DNA of 64,000 bases from Burkholderia sp. TSV86. GTDB taxonomy: Bacteria > Pseudomonadota > Gammaproteobacteria > Burkholderiales > Burkholderiaceae. The stretch spans positions 473,502 through 537,501 of the forward strand of contig NZ_LOWB01000116.1 in the NCBI RefSeq assembly GCF_001522865.1, given 5' to 3'. Positions 52,184-60,711 of this stretch are shown one piece after another. Within the stretch, counting starts at the first letter, position 1; each line of letters starts with the position of its first letter. The notes under the pieces were generated by a model. It searched no databases. It worked only from the letters and a program-made list of their open reading frames with translations, and was not told the origin of the DNA. Made by a program: the position numbers and the translations under genes.

Positions 52184-55156
52184 TTAGGGGGCGTTTTCGC
52201 TATTTGCGCGCGCATCGAACATCGCGCGCATCGTGTCGACACGCCTCGCGAACGCATCGAGCGCGGCGCGCAGCGTATCGCGTGCGAACGCGGTCTCGCC
52301 ATTCGCCGAACGTGCCCGATTCATCTCGGCGCACGCGTCACTTAGCCGCTGGTCCCGGAACACGTGAGCCGTCGCAACGATGTCGTGCAGGCAGGCCGCG
52401 AATGCAACGGACGCGCAGTCGGTCTTCGCGAGCGTGACGCGCTGCGAACGATACGCATCGAGCGCGGCATCGAACATCGCTCGCACGGTTCGATCAGTGC
52501 CGTAGGCCGTTAGCAGCATGTCGAGCACGGCGCGCGATTCCGAGTCTGACGGCTCTTGTGCCCGCTGGGCATGCAAGTAGCGAATCAGAATGGCCTGAAG
52601 CTGTGCAAGCGGCAGTGGCTTGACAAGAACCATGTCCAGGCCCGCGCTCAATCCGCATCGAACGTTGCGATCGCCGTGGATGATGTTCGCGCTGATGCCG
52701 ATGATCGGCAATCGCCGCACAGGGCCTGCCGCTCTGTCGGTCGCTTCATGCGCGCGCCAGCGGCGCGCGAGCGTGAAGCCGTTCATGTCCGGCATCCATA
52801 GATCGGTGATGAGCATCGAGTGCTCTGCATTGCATAATGTTTCGAGCGCTTCGTTGCCGGTAGGCACGACTCGATACGGGTAGCCAAGCTCTTCGAGTTG
52901 CCGCTGCCAAACGATCCGGTAGAGCGCCTGGTCGTCGGCGACGAGGATCGGCGCGCAGCGGGGTGGCGACGTGCGCGCGGCGATGCTCGTGCGGATATCG
53001 GCTGCGGCGGCCCGCGTATCGAACAAGTTCGTGCAGACGGTCCGGATCGAGCTGGGATAGAACGGCCGCGAGCCTATCGTGGGCAGATCCGAGTCAACGC
53101 ACACGCCGCCGATCAGAAGGCGCTCGGTGACCGCGACGATCGCCGTGCCGCCGGGGTTTCGCGCGGCTTCCGCGCGGGCCGCGAGTTCGTCGGTGACGTG
53201 AAGATCGACGCTGCCCGCATCGTTGTCGACAGCGACAGTCATTCCCATTGCCGTCAACTCGGCGCGCACGTATTGCGCGAGCGCGCAATCGCGCAACGTG
53301 ACGCGCGCTCGACGCTTCGCGCATCCCGGCACCTGCGCACGAGCGCGCTCCGACACGGGCAACGTGATCCGCGCGCGGACAGTCGTGCCGGCTCCAGGCT
53401 GGCTCGCGAGATGCAATCCGCCGCCCATCCGGCGCGCGAGCTGCCGGCAGATCGGCAGGCCGAGACCGGAGCCGCCGAATCGGCGCGATGTCGACGCATC
53501 GGCCTGAACGAACGGCTCGAGCACGTTGTCGAGATCGTCGCTGCCAATGCCGATGCCCGTATCGGCAACTTCCACGCTGACGATTTGCCTGTCGAGCGAA
53601 TCGTCGACGACAACGATACGCACGTCGATCGTTCCACGTTCGGTGAATTTGATGGCGTTGTGCAACAGATTCAACAGAATCTGCCGGATACGCAGCGCGT
53701 CTCCGGTCAGTCGCGCCGCAACGCGCGGGTCGATTTCGAGCCGAAGCTGAAGAGCCTTGGCGGCGATATCGGCCGCAACCACTTGGCAGCTATGCTCGAC
53801 GAGTTCACGTAGATCGAATGATTTTTTTTCGAGAATCAGTTGATCAGCGTCGATACGGGAATAATCCAGCACTTGATCCAGGATATGCAGCATCGTTTGC
53901 GAAGCGCCGCGCACGGTGTCGACTATGCTGTGCTGCGATGGCGTCATCTTGGTCGAACCCAATAGTTCGAGCATGCTGAAGATGCCGCTCATCGGCGTGC
54001 GAAGCTCGTGGCTCATCGTCGCCAGAAAGCGCCCCTGCGCCGCGGAAAGGCGCTCGGCCTCGATGCGCGCGGCGCGCAGCGCGTCGGCCTGCTGATGGCT
54101 GTCCGTCGAATCGATCCAATAGCCGTCCCAATCAAGCGCGTCCTCGGACGACGCGGGATTGTAGGCGCCACGGCTCTGTATCCAGCGCTCGCCGCTCGGC
54201 GAGCGCACTCGAAATTCGCAGTTGTAGCCGCTGCGACGCTCTGCTGCATCGTTGATCACGTTCTGCAGCATCGCGCGATCGTCGGGATGCACGTTCGCGA
54301 ACACGCGCCGCTCGTCGGCCATCATTTCGCGCGGCGAGAGTCCGAAAAGGGGCAACGTATCGCCGTTGACGTAGCGAAAACTAAGCATGCCGCTCGCGTG
54401 ACGCCGCAGTTTATAGACAATTCCAGGCAGATTCGCCGTGATGCCGTCCAAATGTTGCGCGTTGTAACGCGCGGCCAGTTCATCATTGCGGATCGGCGTG
54501 ATGTCGACAAATGTCGCGATGACATCCGTTCGCGCAGGATTCGACGCGGGGAGCGGCGAAAAACGATAAAGCACCGAGCATGGTCGGCACGCGTGCCCGA
54601 TATAGCGTATCTCGCCGCATTCGACGGCGTGCTTGCCGCTTCGCGTGTGGAGCCGCGCGGCAATCACGTTCCCGAGTTCGCTGCCGACACCGCCGATATC
54701 GTCGATCCGGCGACGCAGCAGCGCGTTACGCGCTTTTCCGGCGAGTTGCGCGAATAGTGCGTTTGCCATGACGATGCGGCGTTCATGATCGATGACTATG
54801 ACAGGCAGCGGAATGTGTTCGAGTGCGTCAAAGTTCCGCAGCGACGACGCGCGGCAGGAAACGGAACGGCGATGGCGACGCGGGCGCAATATTACGCACA
54901 GCACGAGCAACGCACAGGCCATTGAAACCGTCACGATCCAGAATACTTGTGATGAAAAATCGCTGCCCCATGCATCGCTGATGTGATAGTGAAACAGAGA
55001 TGGGAGGGAAAGGGCGGGGTGCGAGAGGTCGGTCTGAGCAACTGGATCAGGCGTGTCGGGCATGCTGGTGGCCGCGAGCGCTGCCTGATGAAGCAAAAGC
55101 AATAGCGAGCTTGTCATTGCGTAAATCCGCATACGCCAACAAGCGAGGTAAATCAT
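52184..55156 (-). CDS. Hybrid sensor histidine kinase (BvgS/EvgS type)
   Basis: A protein of 990 residues. A hydrophobic N-terminal segment and a second membrane span (FWIVTVSMACALLVLCVIL, about 70-90) flank a short extracytoplasmic stretch. Two PAS-like regions follow (about 105-350), then HisKA (MSHELRTPMSG, His near 383), HATPase (HNAIKF, DTGIGI, GSGLGL), a degenerate pseudo-receiver, and a true receiver (VADDQ; LITDLWMPDMNG, Asp near 785). The C-terminal helical domain reads as HPt, with LHDIVATAH around 924. The phosphorelay probably ends on the LuxR-type regulator encoded divergently. AAGGAT upstream supports the ATG at 55156. The gene converges on the PKS operon. The signal is unknown because the sensor part is very short. 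Confidence 0.9.
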   Translation of the reverse strand: MIYLACWRMRIYAMTSSLLLLLHQAALAATSMPDTPDPVAQTDLSHPALSLPSLFHYHISDAWGSDFSSQVFWIVTVSMACALLVLCVILRPRRHRRSVSCRASSLRNFDALEHIPLPVIVIDHERRIVMANALFAQLAGKARNALLRRRIDDIGGVGSELGNVIAARLHTRSGKHAVECGEIRYIGHACRPCSVLYRFSPLPASNPARTDVIATFVDITPIRNDELAARYNAQHLDGITANLPGIVYKLRRHASGMLSFRYVNGDTLPLFGLSPREMMADERRVFANVHPDDRAMLQNVINDAAERRSGYNCEFRVRSPSGERWIQSRGAYNPASSEDALDWDGYWIDSTDSHQQADALRAARIEAERLSAAQGRFLATMSHELRTPMSGIFSMLELLGSTKMTPSQHSIVDTVRGASQTMLHILDQVLDYSRIDADQLILEKKSFDLRELVEHSCQVVAADIAAKALQLRLEIDPRVAARLTGDALRIRQILLNLLHNAIKFTERGTIDVRIVVVDDSLDRQIVSVEVADTGIGIGSDDLDNVLEPFVQADASTSRRFGGSGLGLPICRQLARRMGGGLHLASQPGAGTTVRARITLPVSERARAQVPGCAKRRARVTLRDCALAQYVRAELTAMGMTVAVDNDAGSVDLHVTDELAARAEAARNPGGTAIVAVTERLLIGGVCVDSDLPTIGSRPFYPSSIRTVCTNLFDTRAAAADIRTSIAARTSPPRCAPILVADDQALYRIVWQRQLEELGYPYRVVPTGNEALETLCNAEHSMLITDLWMPDMNGFTLARRWRAHEATDRAAGPVRRLPIIGISANIIHGDRNVRCGLSAGLDMVLVKPLPLAQLQAILIRYLHAQRAQEPSDSESRAVLDMLLTAYGTDRTVRAMFDAALDAYRSQRVTLAKTDCASVAFAACLHDIVATAHVFRDQRLSDACAEMNRARSANGETAFARDTLRAALDAFARRVDTMRAMFDARANSENAP

Positions 55157-55274
55157 CGAAAATCCTTTCAGCCATTGACACGATCAGGTATCCTACCTGC
55201 GATCTCTTCCCTCATACAAACTTAGGATGATTGAAAAGAGGGATAGATAATTCAAGCAAGCATGAGGCAGCAGT
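55157..55274. promoter_or_regulatory. Divergent promoter region of kinase and regulator, with inverted repeat
   Basis: The 118 bases must carry promoters for both genes. CAGGTA-TCC-TACCTG (55185-55199) is a perfect 6-bp inverted repeat flanked on both sides by GATC-like bases and is a candidate operator, perhaps for autoregulation. A TTGACA at 55175-55180 could be a -35 element for the rightward regulator gene, but no good -10 box lies at the usual spacing. Confidence 0.45.
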
Positions 55275-55928
55275 ATGCAGAGGAACCCGCTAAACATTAT
55301 CGTGGCTGACGACCATCCGTTGTTTACCTTGGGCGTCGAGGCATTGATGAACCAAAGTGGGCTCGGTCGCGTGAGTGGCCAAGCGGAAAATACCGACAAG
55401 CTGATCGATGTCCTGAAGGCGGCGCCATGCGATCTGCTCATTACCGATTACCTGATGACGGGCAAATTGCATGGCGGAGGAATCCGTTTGCTGAGCTACG
55501 TTCGTCAAGCGTTTCCCGCACTTCCCGTTGTTGTGTTGACGATGGTTAATAATGCTGCCGTACATCGCACGATCTGGCAGTCGGGCGTTTCCGCGCTCGT
55601 GAGCAAGGCGGACTTGCCGAGCGAATTGCCCGTTGCAGTCCAGGCGGCAGCGGCCGGAAGACGCTATTTGTCCTCGGTCATTCGCGGTGTGATGACCTGC
55701 GAGCGTCCGGTCGCCATGCAGACGGTTCCATTGTCACCGCGTGAGACACAAGTCTTGAAACTGTTCGCGGCTGGCCTGTCGGCTTCGGAAGTGGCGGATC
55801 GCTTGAAGCGCAGTATCAAAACTGTCAGCCGCCACAAACGATCGGGAATGGATAAGCTCGGAGTATCAACTGACGGCGCGCTGTTCAAATATATGAACCA
55901 ATACAACGATATCGATGATTCGGATTGA
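55275..55928 (+). CDS. LuxR/NarL-family response regulator
   Basis: A protein of 217 residues. The N-terminal receiver begins with IIVADDHPLF, has the phospho-acceptor Asp near residue 58 (LLITDYLMTG) and the conserved Lys in VSKAD. The C-terminal LuxR-type HTH starts at LSPRETQVLKLFAAG and includes ADRLKRSIKTVSRHK. The layout is close to BvgA, EvgA and RcsB, the natural partners of hybrid kinases like the one encoded divergently 118 bases away. It is the best candidate for direct control of the neighbouring PKS operon; no binding site is established. GAGG lies seven bases before the ATG at 55275. Confidence 0.93.
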   Translation: MQRNPLNIIVADDHPLFTLGVEALMNQSGLGRVSGQAENTDKLIDVLKAAPCDLLITDYLMTGKLHGGGIRLLSYVRQAFPALPVVVLTMVNNAAVHRTIWQSGVSALVSKADLPSELPVAVQAAAAGRRYLSSVIRGVMTCERPVAMQTVPLSPRETQVLKLFAAGLSASEVADRLKRSIKTVSRHKRSGMDKLGVSTDGALFKYMNQYNDIDDSD

Positions 55929-56600
55929 GAAAGGAATGCCGTCATGCGTAAAAATGAGAAAATTCTCATGCTGTGCTGACACAAATGCACGTATATTCGA
56001 GCATATCGCGATGCTCTGAAATTTTGTCGATTCGACAGTGGTTCACGATGTTATCGGTAGTGGCCCACATTTTCGGCGCAGCGTTACTCATCAAAAAACG
56101 GATGGTTGAATGGCGAGCAACGGTCTAGTCTGCAAGGTGGCGTGAGCCGCGTCTTTCCTTGCGTTTGCACGATGTTGCCAGCCAACTTGAGATCGGCGCG
56201 TTCCTCGGCGATCGAACCAGCGACAAACCGCAGGGCTTGCTCGCAGCGTTCATACTCGAAATCGATGGAAATCCCTTCTCGAAAAATCGAAATGACCATT
56301 TCGATTGGCGATGCTATGAAGTTACGCCGCGCTGCGCAGACACGCATTGATCTATCATATGTTGGGAAGCGTAATAGATGTGCGCAGGCGAGTAAAAGGT
56401 GAACTGATGGAAAAATCGTTTGGACCGATATGCTATGGCGGGATGAACGTGGCAACATAATATGCGCACAACATTGACGTGGCGCAGGCTCATATAAAGC
56501 GGCCGTGGGAAAAATCGGCCGCAGTCCGCTTCCCCGTTCCCGGTCAACAGCATCGCCATGACGAAGAGCATGTATTTCAAATCAATATAAAGGACCTAGA
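55929..56600. other. Intergenic region, no recognised gene
   Basis: About 670 bases between the response regulator and the LysR gene. ATGAGAA-AA-TTCTCAT (55954-55969) is a 7-bp inverted repeat 25 bases after the regulator stop; it may be an operator or a weak terminator. Short reading frames occur on both strands (up to about 124 codons), but none has recognisable motifs or a good ribosome site. The stretch may be degenerate mobile-element DNA. Confidence 0.4.
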
Positions 56601-57527
56601 TTGGATACGCGGTTTCTTCGGAGTCTGGTTGCCGTGGTTGAAACGGGGTCTATTGCGGCAGCCGCGCGTAAAGAGAATCTCACGGCCGCGGCCATCGGAC
56701 AGCGAATTCAAACGCTTGAACAAAGCCTTGCGTCTCAATTGCTGATACGTTCTGCGCGATCCGTCACGCCGAACGAGCGATGCCTCAATTTGTTGCCCGC
56801 CATGCGCGAGATCATCAGGATGACGGATGAATTGCAGCGGTCGATAGGGGATGGCGAATTGGCTGGACATTTTCGCATCGGCATGATTCCGACAGCGTTG
56901 ATCTGTATGGTGCCGAATCTCGTCGGACGGTTATCCGCGGCTGCGCCATTGTTGCAGCTAAGAATCGTTCCCGGTTGTTCGCACGTGCTGTACGAGATGG
57001 TTGTGAAAGACGAGTTGGACGCCGCGATTCTCGTTCATCCGCCGTTCGCTTTGCCGAAGGTCTTGCGTTGCGATGTGCTGAGATCGGAACCGCTGGCGTT
57101 GGTGGCGAATCGGCGGATCGCCCACGAAAAGGTACTGGCGTCGTTGCGGGAACGGCCGCTGATTCAGTACGATTCCCATTCCTGGGACGGGCAGATCGCA
57201 TCGCGATACCTCGTGGACAATGCGATCACGCCACGGGTCCATTGCGAAATCGATTCGCTCGAAGCGATCACGATGCTCGTGAAGCAGGGGCGTGGTATTT
57301 CATTAGTGCCGGCGTGGGCTGGATTGACTGCTGGAGAAGTGCATGCGACTCCGGTGCCTGATGCTGCGGAATATGCGCGCGATGTCGTTTTTCTGAGGAA
57401 AGCATTTTCGCGGCGCACGATGGCAGTGAATGCGGTGAGAGCCGCGCTGGTGACGACGAACGAAAACACCTCGAGACTTCGCGCGAGTGAGCGGGCTATA
57501 AAGTGTATTAGCCGGGAGTCGGTCTGA
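56601..57527 (+). CDS. LysR-type transcriptional regulator
   Basis: A protein of 308 residues. The N-terminal winged HTH is clear (FLRSLVAVVETGSIAAAARK, then AIGQRIQTLEQSL and LLIRSARSVTPNE), followed by a substrate-binding-like effector domain from about residue 90 (FRIGMIPTALI). The start is a TTG: AAAGGA lies six bases upstream and MDTRFLRSLVAV is where the family normally begins. The effector and targets are unknown. It lies downstream of the two-component pair on the same strand, 670 bases away, so it probably has its own promoter. It could act on the PKS operon, but nothing in the sequence proves this. Confidence 0.92.
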   Translation: MDTRFLRSLVAVVETGSIAAAARKENLTAAAIGQRIQTLEQSLASQLLIRSARSVTPNERCLNLLPAMREIIRMTDELQRSIGDGELAGHFRIGMIPTALICMVPNLVGRLSAAAPLLQLRIVPGCSHVLYEMVVKDELDAAILVHPPFALPKVLRCDVLRSEPLALVANRRIAHEKVLASLRERPLIQYDSHSWDGQIASRYLVDNAITPRVHCEIDSLEAITMLVKQGRGISLVPAWAGLTAGEVHATPVPDAAEYARDVVFLRKAFSRRTMAVNAVRAALVTTNENTSRLRASERAIKCISRESV

Positions 57528-57584
57528 TAGGTAGCTGGCCTATAAACAAGATAAGCGCAAGTTCCTATCATAAGCTTTGAAGTT

Positions 57585-57767
57585 GTGGGATCGCCCGCCC
57601 ACGTCGCCGATCGTTCGCTCGATCTGGTGATGATTGGTACACACGGGCGACGCGGCGTGCTGCTTCTGCTCGGCAGCGTCGCCGAACGTTTCATGCGTGG
57701 ATCAAGTTGCCCGGTCCTGCTCATGCGCGGCGACGATCCTGTCAGTACCGCTGCGGCGATGGCCTAG
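57585..57767 (+). pseudogene. Universal stress protein (UspA) C-terminal remnant
   Basis: The frame encodes [20 protein letters not shown], then [18 protein letters not shown] and SCPVLLMRG. This is the conserved end of UspA-family proteins with the ATP-binding GTHGRRG...GS.AE pattern. The first two-thirds of the domain are missing, and the DNA upstream does not restore it. Only about 60 codons remain, without a convincing ribosome site, so this is a truncated relic. Confidence 0.8.
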
Positions 57768-57793
57768 CCGCCTTCGCCACGGTACGGGAATTC

Positions 57794-58150
57794 ATGGAAA
57801 TCGGCGGTGCGCACGAACGCGCGGGATGCGCTGCCCGCACGGGCGAAGCGCTGCCCCGCAATCCACCCCGCGACGCCATGCCATCTGCCCATGCAGATAT
57901 CGCTTCCTTCCGAGCATTCGACGATCGCGGCCTCGATCCTTCGCCGAGTTTTCCGGTGCTCGTCGACGGCTGCCGCGTGCAATGCGTGATCACCGCAGAA
58001 GCGCTGGAAGAGCATCTGCGCGTGGCATCCCCCCGCGAACAAGATCTCATGGACGCCTTTATGCGCCAACGTCCGGCGATCGAGTGCGTGGCGCGCTGCA
58101 AACTCGAGGAAATGGGCGGGTGGAGCGGCTATTTCCGGTTCTGCAGGTGA
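57794..58150 (+). CDS. DUF1488-like small protein
   Basis: A protein of 118 residues from the ATG at 57794, which has GGGAA upstream. The conserved part starts near residue 30: SFRAFDDRGLDP, FPVLVDGCRVQCVITAEALEEH, then IECVARCKLEEMG near the end. This is the pattern of the DUF1488 family, small proteins of unknown function in proteobacteria. A start at 57878 would give a 90-residue protein that fits the family length better but lacks a clear ribosome site. It is followed after 178 bases by the Hsp20 gene. Confidence 0.72.
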   Translation: MEIGGAHERAGCAARTGEALPRNPPRDAMPSAHADIASFRAFDDRGLDPSPSFPVLVDGCRVQCVITAEALEEHLRVASPREQDLMDAFMRQRPAIECVARCKLEEMGGWSGYFRFCR

Positions 58151-58328
58151 ATGCCGGTCGCCTTTGACGCGCATCAAGTGCATGTCGGAGCATACGAGTA
58201 CGCTGAATCTTGAAAGATCATTTGCCCCTTGCGCGACAAGCAGTGTCGCGTCATCCGATTTTCATCGCGGCCGATGCTGTCGGGGCGAAAGCGCCGGCCG
58301 CTTGTCAGCTGTCAGAGGAGTGCGAACC

Positions 58329-58763
58329 ATGAGCAATCTGACCCGTTACGATCCGTTTTCTATCGAACCCGTTGCTGACCTGTTTCAGGGCCTATTCAGG
58401 CCGCTGCGCGGGATGACGCTTGCAGACGAGCCCGATCTTGCATCGATGAAGATCGACGTTACCGAAAGCGACAAGGCGTATACGGTCAACGCGGAGCTGC
58501 CCGGCGTCTCGAAGGACGATATTGACGTTCAGGTGACGGGGAATACCGTATCGATCAACGCAAAGATCGAGCGCAACAACGATCAGAGGGACGGTGAGCG
58601 CGTGATTCGGCGCGAGCGCTACAGCGGTGCGATCGGCCGGTCGTTTTCGTTGTCCGGCGAAATCGATGACGCGAACGCGACGGCCACGTATCAGGATGGT
58701 GTGCTGTCGCTGACGCTGCCGAAGAAGGCTCCGGTCGCGCAGAAAAAACTTGCGATCAATTGA
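58329..58763 (+). CDS. Small heat-shock protein, Hsp20/alpha-crystallin family
   Basis: A protein of 144 residues. The alpha-crystallin domain spans about residues 40-135: IDVTESDKAYTVNAELPGVSK, then DIDVQVTGNTVSI, RRERYSGAIGRSFSL and the typical GVLSLTLPKK near the end. It should act as an ATP-independent holdase that protects unfolding cytoplasmic proteins. AGAGGAG eight bases before the ATG at 58329 decides the start; the frame is open upstream to 58164. A strong terminator follows. I see no obvious sigma-32 promoter or ROSE-like thermometer, though the leader was only read by eye. Confidence 0.95.
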   Translation: MSNLTRYDPFSIEPVADLFQGLFRPLRGMTLADEPDLASMKIDVTESDKAYTVNAELPGVSKDDIDVQVTGNTVSINAKIERNNDQRDGERVIRRERYSGAIGRSFSLSGEIDDANATATYQDGVLSLTLPKKAPVAQKKLAIN

Positions 58764-58812
58764 CCGGTAAGCAGGCCACGGGCGGTGCACGTGTACATCG
58801 CCCAGGAGAGGC

Positions 58813-58842
58813 CGGCGCGCGGAGTGATCCGCGCGCCGTTTT
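58813..58842 (+). terminator. Rho-independent terminator after hsp20
   Basis: An 11-bp perfect GC-rich stem (58813-58823 with 58828-58838), a GTGA loop and a run of four T. It lies 50 bases after the Hsp20 stop codon. Confidence 0.9.
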
Positions 58843-58921
58843 CATGGCGGGATGCGCGGTGCGCTTGCGCATCCGATACGAGGCCCTGCACCGTCACCGT
58901 ACTAAACGCGGGGAACAGGTC

Positions 58922-58984
58922 AAGAAGCTGATGCGCCGGACCGACAAGCTGCATTTCGAATTCCCGTTTGCCGGTGCGCGAATC
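58922..58984 (+). pseudogene. IS3-family transposase (OrfB) scrap
   Basis: The frame encodes KKLMRRTDKLHFEFPFAGAR. This matches the N-terminal MRRIDELHLEYPFAGSRM-type motif of IS3/IS407-family OrfB transposases. Similarity ends straight after AGAR, and the DDE core is absent. It lies between hsp20 and the cyclase-like gene and marks a possible junction of acquired DNA. Confidence 0.6.
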
Positions 58985-59064
58985 TGCAAGCCGAACAAGA
59001 GCTGTTGCGACACCACGGTGGTGGACGCGACGCCGATCGCGCACCGAGTTCGGCGAAGAACGCG

Positions 59065-60066
59065 TCAACCTTTATCCCAAAAGGCTCGCCCACTCGGGCG
59101 ACGCATGCCAAACGGAGGGGTTCTTTCAGAACGCGACCGGGCAAGCTCGACGCTGCCGGAGCTTCCGTTTTTCTTTTTCTCAAAATAGCGGCTTCCGCCT
59201 GACCGCCAACTTTCTTTTATGTGTACGCCGGCGCCCCGATAGAAGGCTTCCAGCTCTTCCAGGTCTTCGGCAATTGCCCATTTGCCCTTGCTGACAATGG
59301 CGACTGGAAACTCGGGGCGGGCGACGACTCCCACCAGATCGAAACTACCTTCCTCTGCCATCCTGAAGGCGGGGTAATTCACTTGCGGTCCATGCCGGAC
59401 GACATCGTATTCTTTCGATTGGCCGCGCCTCAGCGGGTCAACTCGGGCAACGGCTTTATTAAGCCTGGAGATGATGAGGGATTCTTCGCGACTATTGGAT
59501 GCAACCGTGTGTGCTGGTCCGGCCCCTCCAAATTGGATCATGTCGTGCATATCGTAGTCACCGGTAAAAGGCAGGGATTTCCAATTTGTCTGCTGTTTCA
59601 ACGGGCGAAGAGCGTTCTCGAGACTGCTCGAGTTGTCCATATCGATGGGCAATATTCTAGGGCCGGACCGGGGCGTTCTCTGATTACCGACTGTAGATTT
59701 GCTGCTCATGTAGATACCAGTTAATTTATTGCCTTCCCACTGTCCTACGTAGCCCTCAATGCTCGCTCGCCGTGCCATTTCCAGCTTTTCAGCCCCGTCT
59801 GATTGGCCATAAGCTTTTTCCAATGACGAACTTTTAATTGTTTTTTCCAGGATGTCGTGGCCCTTTGCAGCCGCTCCCTCCTTGAGCCTGGCAATGGTTG
59901 CTTCCCCGGCTTTCCTGAAACTGACTGCAAAGTTGCCCCTGCGCGAGGCCTCGGTGATCGCATCCATATGCGACTCCACGAGAAATTCCTTAATTATTCG
60001 TGCCCTCACATCGGAAGATGCGGGCTCGCTGGTGTCACGGTTAACAAAGGGATTATTGCGAGGCAT
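59065..60066 (-). CDS. ExoY/edema-factor-like nucleotidyl cyclase homologue
   Basis: A protein of 333 residues. Its pattern follows the class II (CyaA/edema factor/ExoY) toxin cyclases. VSFRKAGEATI...EGAAAKGHDILEK has Lys68 and Lys75 seven apart, as the ATP-binding pair is in CyaA. TGDYDMHDMI has Asp170 and Asp172, the metal-binding DxD. DVVRHGPQVNYP has His225. The Asn that is His+6 in CyaA and edema factor is Tyr here, although an Asn is present at His+5, so activity is uncertain. There is no signal peptide, RTX region or other secretion domain, as with ExoY, which is injected by type III secretion. A ribosome site AGGGG precedes the ATG at 60066. The last 50 residues are basic and unlike the family. 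Function as a toxin or effector is inference. Confidence 0.75.
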   Translation of the reverse strand: MPRNNPFVNRDTSEPASSDVRARIIKEFLVESHMDAITEASRRGNFAVSFRKAGEATIARLKEGAAAKGHDILEKTIKSSSLEKAYGQSDGAEKLEMARRASIEGYVGQWEGNKLTGIYMSSKSTVGNQRTPRSGPRILPIDMDNSSSLENALRPLKQQTNWKSLPFTGDYDMHDMIQFGGAGPAHTVASNSREESLIISRLNKAVARVDPLRRGQSKEYDVVRHGPQVNYPAFRMAEEGSFDLVGVVARPEFPVAIVSKGKWAIAEDLEELEAFYRGAGVHIKESWRSGGSRYFEKKKNGSSGSVELARSRSERTPPFGMRRPSGRAFWDKG

Positions 60067-60711
60067 GAGCCACCCCTATTAGACGTTGCGCTTTGAAAGC
60101 GAAGCCACCAAAAATTACCGAATTCTCGGCGGGCGGGCTTGGGCGCGGGTGTCAAGAACGGCCGCTTCAGCTTAATGGCAGGCTAGTGCATATCCCTATG
60201 CACGTGGCGCCGCCAATGGAGGATGTGGTCTTCGCATTTCGCGCCGGGCTGAACAAGATGTCACTGTGATTTAGAGATTTACAAAAACATCATTCACTAT
60301 GAATAAAAGCGAAAAATTTTTCACCATATAATTATTTTTGGAAATTGATGAAACGGAAAATCATCCTGTCGAAACAATGGCTTTGCTGTTGGGGTATTGG
60401 TTGAATTTATTTAACTATCATCGCTTTTAAGGCCAAGGTAATTTTTACTCGCTATGAGAATTTATGAGGTGAGAGATCGTTTTCGAGGCGGCTTGGGATA
60501 GATTTCGGCTCATCTGAATTTACATCAACAATATCTTGCTTGCAAGAAAGGCCGAGGTAACCATCATTTCCTTGGCGTTTTAAGCGGCCTATTTGAAAAT
60601 CATGAAAAAATATACTGCCAATTCTGGTAGGTTTTCCTGAAGAATTTGCGGCGTACACTTTAATTTAAATCATTTCGATGTATTTAACGTATCTGAAAAT
60701 TGGAAACCGAA
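60067..60711. other. AT-rich intergenic region
   Basis: About 645 bases between the cyclase-like gene and the glycine-rich operon. Most of it (60260-60711) is clearly richer in A and T than the rest of the window. A 68-codon leftward frame (60452-60658) has no motif and I do not call it. The region probably holds the divergent promoters of the flanking genes. I see no strong promoter pair or repeat. Confidence 0.4.

Noticed and set aside
56084..56458. Leftward frame of about 124 codons upstream of the LysR gene (and overlapping rightward frames)
   Set aside because: No motif, no convincing ribosome site, and comparable open length on both strands.
59221..59724. Rightward frame opposite the cyclase-like gene
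   Set aside because: The leftward frame carries ordered cyclase motifs and an AGGGG ribosome site; the rightward one carries none.
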